Of a stretch of DNA of 64,000 nt, positions 19,101 through 27,617 are shown one piece after another. The stretch covers positions 202,237 through 266,236 of the forward strand of contig JACIWT010000002.1 of the NCBI GenBank assembly GCA_014360825.1, in the 5' to 3' direction. The position numbers and the translations under genes are program-made. How positions within the stretch are numbered: position 1 is the first letter of the stretch; every line of letters begins with the position of its first letter. Source of the stretch: Chloroflexota bacterium. GTDB taxonomy: Bacteria > Chloroflexota > Anaerolineae > UBA2200 > JACIWT01. The notes below the pieces were generated by a model. That model saw only the letters and a list, made by a program, of their open reading frames with translations, ran no database searches and was not told where the DNA came from.

Positions 19101-20492
19101 TACCTGAAACTCTTGCTCCAATCCGCCACTGGTAGTAACATCCCAGCCTCCCTGGGGCGTCTCGACCAGTTTGTAGTCCCCTGTCGGCTGGTCCGTCCAG
19201 ATGGCCGCGCCGGTAGCATACTCGGTGGTTTTGGTCCCCACCCAGTCCCAAGCGCCAGAGATCTTCCGGTACAAGGTGAACTCCCAGCCACCCAGGCGGT
19301 CCTCTCCAGGGTTCTCACTGCCGTTCCCGTTCTTGTCGTTGAACTTGATGACCTGGATAACCTTCAGTTCCACGTTGCCGAACATCAGCGTGGCGCTTTC
19401 GCCAGTGCCGAGGGTGACTTCTCGCTTGCCATCAGAGGGGTCGGTGTGCATCCAGCCCGACTTGTCCTCCTCCACTACTCTGTATTGCCCAGCGCTCAGG
19501 CCGGTGAAGATGGCGTTGCCACTGTAGTCTGTGTCCTTCTTCGTCTGATAATCCCAATTGCTGCCGACCTTTTTGTACAGTTTCATCTTCCAGCCCTGAA
19601 CATTGGCCTCGCTGGGATCCTGTACGCCGTTCATGTTGTCGTCGGCGAACTTGTGGGCGATGATGGTGCCTGTACCCATCCAGGTCTTCGTGGCGTAGGC
19701 GCGGACTGGCATCTCGCTCGGCGTGGCCAGGAGCATGTTCTGGTGTCCTGAGCCAATGTACATGAAGTAAGTTCCGGCGGGCCAGGCGAGCATGGCCTCA
19801 GCAGTGATGTTGGCCGTGCCTGCTGTGGTCGAGTAGATGGTGAACTGAGCATCGCCCATGCCATCGGTCTTCACCGTGATGGTCTTCACATTGGGGTCAC
19901 TGGGACTGAAACTGCCGAAGTTCGTGGTAACTGTAACGTCCCTGTTCCCCGCCGGTTGTCCGAGGTGCTCGGCGCGGATGGTGAAAGTGTGGCTTGTATC
20001 ACCTGGCAACTCGTTTACCACATGGGCGGGCGTGATCTGCAGGCTCGGCCAAGTCTGTTGTTGGCAGTTCGCTTCGGCCTCTGCGATCAGGGCATTGACC
20101 TCATCTGTGTACTTACAAGGCGAGAAGCCGTCAGTATAGTACCAGAGAGCCTGTTGGACCACGCAGGCGTTGTGGTTATTCCGAGGCAAGGCCGGAGTGC
20201 CGTACTTGCTCAGGATGTACCCGATGGGACAGGGGGTCTGCCCTGACGCCTGGTAGCAGTCGCCCTTGTAGATGTAATTGTCCAGGTCGAAGCAGAACAT
20301 GACCATATTGGTTCCGCCGACGTTGACATAGAGCTCCCCTATCCAGGAGTACCCGCAGCCGCTTTCCCCGTAGCCTTTATTCCCCTCGTAACAGGCGGTC
20401 CAATCTGCCCATGCTACCGAAGCGGCAGCCAACATGAGGACGAGGACGACGCAGAGAACGATTCCTCTCACTATATTCGATTTCTTACACAT
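16176..20492 (-). CDS. Giant secreted protein: thioester (TQXA-like) domain, SdrD/Cna-B and HYR domains, TolB-like propeller
   Basis: From the ATG at 20490-20492 (AAGGAGG upstream) the protein has 1438 residues. A Sec signal peptide (1 to about 30, ending VAWA) precedes a domain of about 100 residues resembling Gram-positive thioester adhesins: MFCFDLDNY supplies the Cys (residue 67) and VVQQALWYYTD the Gln (residue 113) of a TQxAIW-like motif. Then come Ig-like strands (about 145-250), two SdrD-B/Cna-B-like domains (about 260-460), a Cys-rich domain, HYR-type repeats (about 600-890, including two nearly identical 81-residue units), two more SdrD-B-like domains, and six TolB/PD40 propeller blades (about 1155-1415) with FQSDRDGNWEIYRM. 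No LPXTG or membrane anchor is seen at the C-terminus. A surface adhesin or matrix protein is likely; covalent binding by the thioester is inference. Confidence 0.82.
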   Translation of the reverse strand: MCKKSNIVRGIVLCVVLVLMLAAASVAWADWTACYEGNKGYGESGCGYSWIGELYVNVGGTNMVMFCFDLDNYIYKGDCYQASGQTPCPIGYILSKYGTPALPRNNHNACVVQQALWYYTDGFSPCKYTDEVNALIAEAEANCQQQTWPSLQITPAHVVNELPGDTSHTFTIRAEHLGQPAGNRDVTVTTNFGSFSPSDPNVKTITVKTDGMGDAQFTIYSTTAGTANITAEAMLAWPAGTYFMYIGSGHQNMLLATPSEMPVRAYATKTWMGTGTIIAHKFADDNMNGVQDPSEANVQGWKMKLYKKVGSNWDYQTKKDTDYSGNAIFTGLSAGQYRVVEEDKSGWMHTDPSDGKREVTLGTGESATLMFGNVELKVIQVIKFNDKNGNGSENPGEDRLGGWEFTLYRKISGAWDWVGTKTTEYATGAAIWTDQPTGDYKLVETPQGGWDVTTSGGLEQEFQVKSANDVVTRKFGNRQTCQNAGQFSVEFVSVVNNPNNTQTWCYRVTNLASGQACPALSHWDLDLCDDPMHEVLSSDPNTNQFTDEHHWPGHGHLIKWEYSIEPGQSAVFCFTLNGIWSSTQVGWFTKAGQETDTGTVTGPSCEGACTPPTIQCPGDITVCNDPGQCSAVVTWPAPTATGTPPLTVWCVPASGSTFPVGTTQVTCYAQNSCGTASCTFNVTVKDCEKPVISCPPDKDLGCNPEDTSPSTAGYATATDNCDPSPSITYSDSSSTSGCVTTITRTWKATDDCGNEATCVQKITFTSDEVKPVISCPPDKDLGCNPEDTSPSAAGYATATDNCDPSPSITYSDSSSTSGCVTTITRTWKATDDCGNEATCVQKITFTSDEVKPVISCPPDKTLYVNAECEAEIPDLTAEVVASDNCDQTLTITQSPVAGTKVGPGVYKVTLTVTDDCGNSATCETYVTVLDGLIGDYVWHDGNQDKAQDPWEFGLANITVCLRDKYFNLIRCTETDALGYYEFDCLPLGDYWVQVDEYDPNLPAGAFLTTANNPKPVVLTCDRLEYRDADFGFAWWTPVVLGSKFHDVVNIGQKDPDEPLLSGWTIIIRDAAGREVYRTQTGADGKWLLTTPLVGNHTIEEVPQEGWIQTYPDTNNGVYRVHFNHDGTYRLLSPAPTGFEGLDFGNAMPLLGCPDCVDEVIFQSDRDGNWEIYRMKNDGSEQTRLTFNDADDTAPTWHPTGFWVFFQSFRDENWEIYRMNRDGSAQVNLTENPATDIAPSAGCPWVAFQSDRDGNWEIYRMNLDGTDVIRLTNHEASDAQPAWDADCRTIAFQSDRDGNWEIYRMDQDGNNLVRLTYNDAADVRPVWSSDGQWIAFQSNRGGEWDIWVMDVNGENVTNITNFEANDKAPAWFPSCDWIFFQSDRDEPGNWDIYRTNQAGTIIERLTYGPHADLIENGGMSLAQIITYSQGLEKRDVTSK
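16540..17030 (-). repeat. Tandem TolB/PD40 propeller-blade repeats at DNA level
   Basis: Four to five units with spacing of 126 or 132 bases share a nearly identical core encoding QSDRDGNWEIYRM. The core CGGTAGAT recurs at about 16585, 16717, 16843 and 16975, and flanking units are more diverged. They code for adjacent blades in the secreted protein. The high nucleotide identity suggests recent expansion or gene conversion. Confidence 0.8.
17915..18425 (-). repeat. Two tandem 243-bp repeats plus partial third
   Basis: The segment GTGGGCAGGA starts at 17921, 18164 and 18407, a period of exactly 243 bases. The first two units match at almost every base and code for 81-residue HYR-like domains beginning KPVISCPPDKDLGCNPEDTS. 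The third copy continues for only a few codons (KPVISCPPD) before diverging. In-frame unit length means copy number could change without loss of the gene. Confidence 0.93.
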
Positions 20493-20655
20493 ACTGCCTC
20501 CTTGCATTTGTTGTGTGGCTTATGTACTTGAACAATACCAATCTCTTGCTAATCTCCCCTCCTCCTGTTGGGCGGCTCATCCTACTGTTATCATTCTGTA
20601 GGCACCTGCGACACGCAGGTACAACGAACTTGGCCACGAGCCAATTTCTAATCCC

Positions 20656-20687
20656 ACTATACAACAACAAAGTAAACCCACGGTCAA
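20656..20687 (-). promoter_or_regulatory. Weak promoter candidate for the secreted-protein gene
   Basis: TTGACC (20682-20687) and TATAGT (20656-20661) on the minus strand are present but 20 bases apart, longer than ideal. It is the best candidate between the upstream terminator and the gene. Confidence 0.3.
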
Positions 20688-20741
20688 CGGACGGTTCCAG
20701 TTTCCTTACAGTTTTTGTAACTTTGAGGAACGCCTTGTTCA

Positions 20742-20782
20742 CTAAAAAGAAACCCTGGGCGATGGTCCACATCGCCCAGGGT
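20742..20782 (-). terminator. Rho-independent terminator of the sensor/regulator operon
   Basis: A perfect 12-bp stem pairs ACCCTGGGCGAT with ATCGCCCAGGGT around a 7-base loop and is followed on the minus strand by TTTCTTTTTAG. It lies 48 bases after the response-regulator stop. Confidence 0.9.
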
Positions 20783-20829
20783 CGGATGGTTTTCCGTTCT
20801 GGACAGCGGGTCAGAGCGGGTTCGGGCTG

Positions 20830-21528
20830 CTATTCACTCTTCATGAAGCGGTAGCCGAGGCCCCGCTCCGAAACGATGTATCGCGGGTTATCGATATCCG
20901 GCTCGATCTTGCGTCGCAGACGGTAAATGAATAGTTTCACGTAATCGGTGTCGCTGATGTACTCGGTCCCCCACACCTTCTCCAGGATCTGCCGATGCGT
21001 GAGGACGCGTCCGGCGTTCTCGGCCAGGTAGAACAGCAGGTTCAGTTCGGTGGGCGTGAGGTCCACCCGTTCGCCGTTCAGGGTGACCATCAGCCGGTCG
21101 GCATCAATGACCAAGTGTTCGTCCGCGTACAGGACCCCGCCACGCACCGGTTCACCAGCCTGTGCCCGCCGCATCACCGCCTCCAGGCGCGCCTCCAGTT
21201 CCTTCAGGCTGAAAGGTTTGGTCACATAATCGTCAGCCCCTAGTTTGAGGCCCTTGACCCGCTCGTCCTCCTGGGTCCGCGCGGTGAGAATCACGATCGG
21301 CACGTCCGAGAGTTCGCGTATTCGTCGGCACACCTCCCAGCCATCCAATTTTGGCATGGCGATGTCCAGTATCACTACGTCGGGCCGGTGAGCGTACAAC
21401 TGTTGTAGCCCCTCCAGGCCGTTGGCCGCGAAGAGAACCTGGTAGCCGACTTTGGTGAAATACAGGTCGAGTGCCCTAACCAGGTCCAAATCGTCCTCGA
21501 TGATGAGTAATTTCCCCTTGCTAGCCAT
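20830..21528 (-). CDS. OmpR/PhoB-family response regulator
   Basis: The 232-residue protein has a receiver domain (1-120) with the acidic pair near residues 11-13 (IIEDDLDL), the phospho-acceptor Asp55 (VVILDIAMPKLDGWE), Thr in LTAR and Lys in TKPF. A winged-helix DNA-binding domain (about 135-230) has LTPTELNLLFYLAENAG, LEKVWG and a C-terminal SERGLGYRF. It overlaps the histidine-kinase gene by 8 bases, so translation is coupled and the kinase is its evident partner. The target promoters are unknown; the adjacent secreted-protein gene downstream is a candidate. Confidence 0.95.
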   Translation of the reverse strand: MASKGKLLIIEDDLDLVRALDLYFTKVGYQVLFAANGLEGLQQLYAHRPDVVILDIAMPKLDGWEVCRRIRELSDVPIVILTARTQEDERVKGLKLGADDYVTKPFSLKELEARLEAVMRRAQAGEPVRGGVLYADEHLVIDADRLMVTLNGERVDLTPTELNLLFYLAENAGRVLTHRQILEKVWGTEYISDTDYVKLFIYRLRRKIEPDIDNPRYIVSERGLGYRFMKSE

Positions 21529-24500
21529 TTTGGCCTCCTTCTTCCGTCATTGCTGCTTCTTGGAGAGCGCCTTCTTTCGGTAATATTACAGTGAAACGGC
21601 TGCCCGCTCCTAATTCGCTTTGCACCTCGATCTTGCCTCCGTGGGCCTCCGTGGCCTCCCGCGCCAATGCCAGGCCCAAGCCAGCACCTTTGATGCCCAA
21701 TTTAGCGGCTATGGGTGCGCGATAGAATTTCTCGAACAGGTGTGGCATAGACTCTGGCGGTATGCCCACTCCATGATCCTGCACGCTCAGGATGACATTT
21801 CCGTCCTTCTCGTAGGCCGACACGTTCACGAGACCACCGTCGTGGCTGAACTTGATGGCGTTGCTCAGCAGATTCTTGACCACGATGGTGATCATCTCCC
21901 GGTCGGCCTGGATGGGGGGGAGGTCTGTATCCACATCTACTTGGACGGTGATACGACGCTGCTGGGCTTGGATGTGCAGGAGTGATACCACTTCATTGAT
22001 TACCTGACTCAGGTCCAGGGGCGCGCGCCTGGGCTCAAAGCGCCCGGACTCGAGCCGCGACAGGTTCAGCAAATCGTTCACGATATCGGTGAGCCGGTCT
22101 GTCTCGCGCTCGATCACCTGCAGGAATTGTGCCCGCATCTTCAAATCGCCCTCGTCTAAGTGGTCGAGAAGCAGTTCCGCATAGGCCTTCACCGTGGCCA
22201 GTGGGGTGCGCAACTCGTGCGACACGTTGGATATGATGTTGGATTTGAGGCGGTCCACCTCTTTCAAGCGGGAGATGTCGGTGAAACTGAGCAGGTAGCC
22301 GAAAATGTTGCCTGTGTGGTCGCGCAGAGGGGTAACGCCCATCAACACATCGCGGTTTGCATCGGTGCCTCTCAGGACCAATTCCTTCGATGGCACTCGC
22401 TCTCCCGCGGCCATGCTCTGTGAGAGAGGGCTGTTGGGCGCGGTCAGGCTTTCACCGAACACCTCATCCAACCGACGACCTACAACCTCCGCGCCCCGAT
22501 AACCAGTGATGGTTTCGGCGGCGGGGTTGAAAATCAGGATGCGCAGGTCCAGGTCCACGACGATGATGCCGCTGAAGGTTTCTGCCACAATAGTATCGCT
22601 CTTGCGTCTTTCCTCCACTGCTTGCTGGTAAAGCCGAGCGTTCTCGATGGCCACGGAGACTTGGCTGGCAATGGTGCTGGCCAAGGCGATCTTCCCGGCC
22701 TCGAATTGCCTCCCGGGCTCCACGTAGTCTAAGGCCATGAAACCGATGACCTCATCTTTGCGCACCAGCGGGACGATGAGCACGCTCTGTATGCCGAAGG
22801 GAACGACCCAATCTGCCGGCAGAAGACCTAGCGTCTCGCCTTCTAACACCAAAGCCTGGCGCTGGCGCATCACTTGCACCAGGGCAGGGATCTCTTCGAT
22901 GGCCTGAGAGTACGTTTCGGGCTTGAAGCGAGCCCAAAGATCTTTGTCCACTTTCCCAGAAGCGAACTGTGACATCAAGGGCACAATGTGTTCGCCCTCG
23001 GGGTTCAAGAGGAATATACTGCAACGAGTGACATCGCAGACCCGGGCCGTGCGGTGGGCGATGATTTTCAGCACTTGGGTCAGGTCCAGCGTCGAGTTCA
23101 CCGCGTTCGCAATGTCAAGCAATAAGGATGACTCCACAGCGCGGGCGTGCTCGGCGGCGTAGAGCCGGGCATTTTCGATGGCGATGGCCACCTGGTCGGC
23201 CAGGGTTTGCAAGATCTCGAGATCTCCCGCGCCGAAAGCGCCTAATTGCGCGCTCTGCACGTCCAGTACTCCGATGACCTCCTCCCGCAATTTGATGGGG
23301 ACAGCCAACTCGGATCTCGTCTCCTTCATCTCCTCCACAAAATAGTAGCGAGGCTCTTTATCTACATCGTTGACCAACAGGGGCTGCCCACTCCCGGCCA
23401 CCCAGCCGGTGATCCCCCGTTCCCCCACTTTGAGACGGATGCCTGGAGCAGCTCCTCCCTTCTGTCCGGCACTGGCTCTGAGAACGAGTTCCTGCGTCCC
23501 TGGATCCACCAGGAGAATATTGGCATAATGATAGCCAAAGGTCCTGGCCAGCAAGTCCACCACCCGATATAGTAGTATGTCCAATTCGAGCAAGGAAGTG
23601 ACGTCCTTTGCCACCTCGCTGACGGTCCTCAGTTGAGTGGCTCGGCGCTGCTCCTGCTCATAGAGTCTGGCGTTCTGGATGGCGGTGGCTATCCGGTCTG
23701 CTAATACTTCCATGGCCACAACATCCTCTTGACCAAACTCATTGAGACGGATGCTTTGCACATCCAGAGCCCCGATGACTTTATCACCCATCTTGATGGG
23801 GACACACAACTCCGATTTGGTGAGTACCTCTGGCAGAAAACCAGGGATGTAGTAAGGGTCTTTGCTGATGTCATTGGCCAACCAGGAACGACCCGTTCTG
23901 GCGACGTAGCCGATGATGCCCTCGTCCAGAGACTGCTGATACCCCTCCGCCACAAAGCGCTCGTAGCCGCCGCTGGCAGCGCGCAACAGCAATCGGCGGT
24001 GTTCTTCGTCCACCAGGAAAAAGGCTACGTTGTAATAATGGAAGCTCTCTCGGATAGCATGGGTTACTTCTTGGATCAACCTATCGGCTTCCAGGAAGGA
24101 AGCAGCCTTTTCGCTCACCTTGCTGATGAGCGCCATCTGGGCGGCCCTCGTTCGCTCTGCCTCGAAAAGCCGGGCCCGCTGGATAGCGATGGCCGCCAGA
24201 TCGGCCAGGGCCAGGAGCAATCCCCGGGCTCGGTCATCTGGCGGTATGGCGTCCAGAGCGATCACGCCAATGACCCCCTCCTTGGTCCGCAATGGCACGT
24301 TGGTGAGTTGTGGCGGGATGCGACCTGCCTGGCGCAGAACCCGGGGGTCAGAGCCGGTATCCGGTATTTCCAGCATCTCCCCGGTTTGGATGACGACGCC
24401 GAAAGTGCCTTCGTGGGCGTAGACAGGGCGGGTATTGAAGGACTCCACTGCCTCCGGCGGCAAGCCCCGCTGGGTCGCGATGCGCATAGTGTTCGTCCTG

Positions 24501-27500
24501 GGATCGAGGAGCACAATGGACCCCTCTTCTCGACCCACCAGGGTCATGGCCTCTCGTAGCACAATGTCCAGGATCTCTTCCAGGCTGAGGGCGCGGTTGA
24601 TGGCTTCGCCCACCCGGGTGAGAGCAGAGAGTTCCCTCACCCGGGCCTGAGCCTCTTCGTACAGACGAGCGTTCTCGATGGCCAGGGCAGCCTGGTTAGC
24701 GAAAGCCAGCGCAGTCCGCGCCATTTCCTCGCTGTAGGCGCCGGGCTGCCGGTGGTCCACGGTCAAGAGACCGATCACCTCGCCCTTGACCAGCAGGGGA
24801 ACACCAAGCCAGCCTCGGACGTACTCAGTGCCGCCCAAGCCCCGGAAACGCCCGTCTTTCTGAGCATCGGGCAAGAACAGGGGTTGTCGGGTCTCCACGA
24901 TGTGGCGGGCAAGAGCGTCCTCTTCCAAAGAAAAGGAGACCTGCAAGGCGCGCTCGAGGTCGGGGAAACCTCGCCCGGCTGCAATTCGAATGGTCTGGCC
25001 TGAGAGGAGTATGATAGAGGCGCTATCGTAGGCAACGAGTTTCCCGAGTTGTTCCAAGATTCGATCGAGTACATCTCTCAGGTCCAAGGTCGAGCCCAAG
25101 ACGCCGGCAACCTCTCTCAACGTATCGGCGACCTTTCGTCTCTCCTGCTCCGATTGATAGAGGCGGGCGTTCTCGATAGCCAGGGCTGCCTGGTGAGCAA
25201 AGGCCTGGAGGGAATGGATCTCATCATCGGTAATGGTCTCCCTCACTGTGGCTACCAATATGTTCCCCACCGGCTTGTTCTTGATCATAAGGGGGATGGT
25301 GGCCATGGTCTTGATGCCCGCCATCTCCTGGACGATTTGGCATATCTCAGCGCTCACGACGGGGCGGAAGAGGTCATATAGGGAATGGGTGGTATATACG
25401 CGGCCGGTGAGGGTTGCTTGCACCCCCAAGTTCTCTTTCTGTGCCAAGGCCACTTTGCCTTCGATCACTTTCATCCCGGCCAAAGATTCTCCCGCCTCTA
25501 CCAGCGCTGGGTCAATGGAATACGCGCGCACGGTGAAGCTACTGGTTTCCTCCTCGTACTGGGCTAACAATGCCGCCTGGTAGCCCAGGCTCACAATAGC
25601 CTGGACAACCCGATCCAACACCTCCTGTAGGTTGAGGGTCGAGGCCACTTGTAGGCCCACTCGCTGCAGGGCAGTCAGTTCCCGGACGCGTTCGCGCAGG
25701 CTTTCATCGGTGCGTCCGTAGAGCCTGGCGTTCTCAATAGCGATAGCGGCCTGGTTGGCAAAAGTAGTCAGCAGTTCTATTTCGTTCGCGGCGAAATCGT
25801 GTGGGCGGCTGTAGTAGGCAGTCAGCACTCCGAGCGTGCCCTCTTTCCCTCGCAGGGGCACATCCACGAAGGCGCGGAATCCCTCCGTGCGAGCCAAGGC
25901 CACAAAGTCGGCGAACCGTGGGTCGGTGAAGATATCTCCTACCACCAAGGGTGCGTTCAGTGAAGCAGCCAGGGCCCGTGCGCTCTCGCCCACTGGCAAT
26001 CTCTGGGAATGAGCGATGAATTCCTCACGGAGCCCCCACCCGGCAACCAGATCCAAGGTGTTGTTCTGAGGGTTTAATTCGAAGAGCGCTGCTTTCTGGC
26101 AACGCATCACCTCTGGGATGGCCTGCACGATGGTCTCCAGCACTTCTCGCACGTTCAGTGAGGAGGTTACTACCGAGGAGATTCTATTGAGCAGGGCCAA
26201 TTCATCCACTCGCCTGGCCACGGCGAACAAATGGGCATTCTCGATGGCCACCGCGGTCTGGTTGGCCAGCGTCACCAGGACAGTCTGATCATCGGTAGAA
26301 TAATCTTCGCCCGAGACCTTAGGACCGATGACGAAGATGCCGATCAATTCATTTTTGACCCGCAGAGGGATCAGCAGTTCTGCTTCTAAATGTGCCAGAT
26401 CCTCTCGTTCCTGGGCCCACAGGGCCCGGAACTGGGGCCCGGCTTCGATTGCTTGACGGGTCAAGACTGTAGTCTGGCCGGTCAACCGCTCTACCAGCGG
26501 GTGATCGGGCCGGAACCGAATGGCGCGGATATGCTCCGGCGCATCCTGAGGGGCGGCCATGTACAACTCCCCTGTCTCCCCCTGGCGCAGAAAGAGATAG
26601 GCCGAACGAATGCCCATCGTGGTCTGCACTTCTCCCAGGAGCAACTTGCCCAGTTCATCGAGGTCAATGATAGTTGCCGCGCTCTGGCTCAGGCGGCGCA
26701 ACATCTGCTGCGCATCGTATTGTTCGCGGAAGATGAGGCGGTCCAGCACCAACTGGGCTCTCTCGCGGAGGGGCCGCACGAGAAGGGTCAACACCGCCAC
26801 CCCAGCCACCGTGATCAAGACAATGCCGCCACCCACCTCCTGATGTGCACGCTCCAGGGCAAAGAAACTCAGTAAGTATACGGAAACGAGAGAACCTACC
26901 AATAGGACGTACGCCAACCCCCGACGTATCACCACCCGGATGTCTAACAGCTGGTAGCGGAAGATGACGTAAGCGATGAGCAGGGCATTGATGATATTGC
27001 CCAGAACATCCAAAGGATAGATCTGTAGGGCAGGGACAAACGAAGTAGCCGTTCCGATCAGAACGAAGGTGATTCCCGATAGCAGGTAGCGGAGGCGGTT
27101 CTTCTGCAGCCAGGAGCGGCTGCGCCGATGTTCACGGGCGAGTAAATATATGGTGCGGCCCACAACGGAGTAGACTGCCAGCGAGATGACCGCTACCAGC
27201 GGGCCGAAGTGGGGCAAGTATGCTGCGCCACTGGGGCTGGGATGGGCCAGAGCAACATCGGCCACGACTAAGTCCGTGGGTGTTAGGGCGATCGCCGTCA
27301 CAAAAGTTGCCCAGGCCACCGGGTTCCACCACTTGTGTGGGGGCAGCATCAGGAAAGCCTGCACAAAGAAATAGTACACGATAAGGGGTATACTGGCGCT
27401 GACGATAATCAATCGGTAAGCCAGTAGCGCACTGTGGGAGTCGTGGGCCAGGCTGACCAAAATGAACACGACCTGCCAACAGGTCATCGTCAGCAGGTAA

Positions 27501-27610
27501 ACCAGGAAAATTAGATTGGTGCGATTGCGCAGGTTTTGGCGCAGGCTGACGACTACCAGGCTTACATAGCACACCAGCGCAACATAAGACGCTATCAGTA
27601 CTAAGGACAT
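21521..27610 (-). CDS. Giant sensor histidine kinase: membrane N-domain, eight GAF, PAS, HisKA, HATPase
   Basis: The protein has 2029 residues. Residues 1 to about 275 contain about eight hydrophobic helices resembling the N-terminal 7TM sensor region of histidine kinases (HisKA_7TM). Eight consecutive GAF domains follow (about 315-1640), each ending in a variant of NQAALAIENARLY and joined by coiled-coil linkers. A PAS domain (about 1655-1770; GIIVVDLDLRILIFNPAAET) precedes HisKA with SHELRTPL (phospho-His near 1798) and the HATPase with N (NLLSNAIKFS), G1 (DHGVGIPP) and G2 (GAGLGLALAREA) boxes. It is far longer than ordinary kinases. Several GAF units are similar to each other, which suggests internal duplication. 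The stop overlaps the response-regulator gene. Confidence 0.95.
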   Translation of the reverse strand: MSLVLIASYVALVCYVSLVVVSLRQNLRNRTNLIFLVYLLTMTCWQVVFILVSLAHDSHSALLAYRLIIVSASIPLIVYYFFVQAFLMLPPHKWWNPVAWATFVTAIALTPTDLVVADVALAHPSPSGAAYLPHFGPLVAVISLAVYSVVGRTIYLLAREHRRSRSWLQKNRLRYLLSGITFVLIGTATSFVPALQIYPLDVLGNIINALLIAYVIFRYQLLDIRVVIRRGLAYVLLVGSLVSVYLLSFFALERAHQEVGGGIVLITVAGVAVLTLLVRPLRERAQLVLDRLIFREQYDAQQMLRRLSQSAATIIDLDELGKLLLGEVQTTMGIRSAYLFLRQGETGELYMAAPQDAPEHIRAIRFRPDHPLVERLTGQTTVLTRQAIEAGPQFRALWAQEREDLAHLEAELLIPLRVKNELIGIFVIGPKVSGEDYSTDDQTVLVTLANQTAVAIENAHLFAVARRVDELALLNRISSVVTSSLNVREVLETIVQAIPEVMRCQKAALFELNPQNNTLDLVAGWGLREEFIAHSQRLPVGESARALAASLNAPLVVGDIFTDPRFADFVALARTEGFRAFVDVPLRGKEGTLGVLTAYYSRPHDFAANEIELLTTFANQAAIAIENARLYGRTDESLRERVRELTALQRVGLQVASTLNLQEVLDRVVQAIVSLGYQAALLAQYEEETSSFTVRAYSIDPALVEAGESLAGMKVIEGKVALAQKENLGVQATLTGRVYTTHSLYDLFRPVVSAEICQIVQEMAGIKTMATIPLMIKNKPVGNILVATVRETITDDEIHSLQAFAHQAALAIENARLYQSEQERRKVADTLREVAGVLGSTLDLRDVLDRILEQLGKLVAYDSASIILLSGQTIRIAAGRGFPDLERALQVSFSLEEDALARHIVETRQPLFLPDAQKDGRFRGLGGTEYVRGWLGVPLLVKGEVIGLLTVDHRQPGAYSEEMARTALAFANQAALAIENARLYEEAQARVRELSALTRVGEAINRALSLEEILDIVLREAMTLVGREEGSIVLLDPRTNTMRIATQRGLPPEAVESFNTRPVYAHEGTFGVVIQTGEMLEIPDTGSDPRVLRQAGRIPPQLTNVPLRTKEGVIGVIALDAIPPDDRARGLLLALADLAAIAIQRARLFEAERTRAAQMALISKVSEKAASFLEADRLIQEVTHAIRESFHYYNVAFFLVDEEHRRLLLRAASGGYERFVAEGYQQSLDEGIIGYVARTGRSWLANDISKDPYYIPGFLPEVLTKSELCVPIKMGDKVIGALDVQSIRLNEFGQEDVVAMEVLADRIATAIQNARLYEQEQRRATQLRTVSEVAKDVTSLLELDILLYRVVDLLARTFGYHYANILLVDPGTQELVLRASAGQKGGAAPGIRLKVGERGITGWVAGSGQPLLVNDVDKEPRYYFVEEMKETRSELAVPIKLREEVIGVLDVQSAQLGAFGAGDLEILQTLADQVAIAIENARLYAAEHARAVESSLLLDIANAVNSTLDLTQVLKIIAHRTARVCDVTRCSIFLLNPEGEHIVPLMSQFASGKVDKDLWARFKPETYSQAIEEIPALVQVMRQRQALVLEGETLGLLPADWVVPFGIQSVLIVPLVRKDEVIGFMALDYVEPGRQFEAGKIALASTIASQVSVAIENARLYQQAVEERRKSDTIVAETFSGIIVVDLDLRILIFNPAAETITGYRGAEVVGRRLDEVFGESLTAPNSPLSQSMAAGERVPSKELVLRGTDANRDVLMGVTPLRDHTGNIFGYLLSFTDISRLKEVDRLKSNIISNVSHELRTPLATVKAYAELLLDHLDEGDLKMRAQFLQVIERETDRLTDIVNDLLNLSRLESGRFEPRRAPLDLSQVINEVVSLLHIQAQQRRITVQVDVDTDLPPIQADREMITIVVKNLLSNAIKFSHDGGLVNVSAYEKDGNVILSVQDHGVGIPPESMPHLFEKFYRAPIAAKLGIKGAGLGLALAREATEAHGGKIEVQSELGAGSRFTVILPKEGALQEAAMTEEGGQNG

Positions 27611-27617
27611 GCCCTAT

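Larger units (their letters stand above)
20493..20829. other. Intergenic region upstream of the secreted-protein gene
   Basis: About 340 bases without a gene. Read on the minus strand it holds, in order, the terminator of the response-regulator gene, a weak promoter candidate, a small hairpin (CACCTGCG with CGCAGGT, about 20598-20620) and an AGGAGGAGGGGAG purine run at about 20560-20575 that is too far from the ATG to be the ribosome site. I recognise no riboswitch. Confidence 0.5.

Noticed and set aside
20560..20640. Possible riboswitch in the leader of the secreted-protein gene
   Set aside because: Only a small hairpin and purine runs are visible. The sequence lacks the conserved cores of known classes such as c-di-GMP-I.
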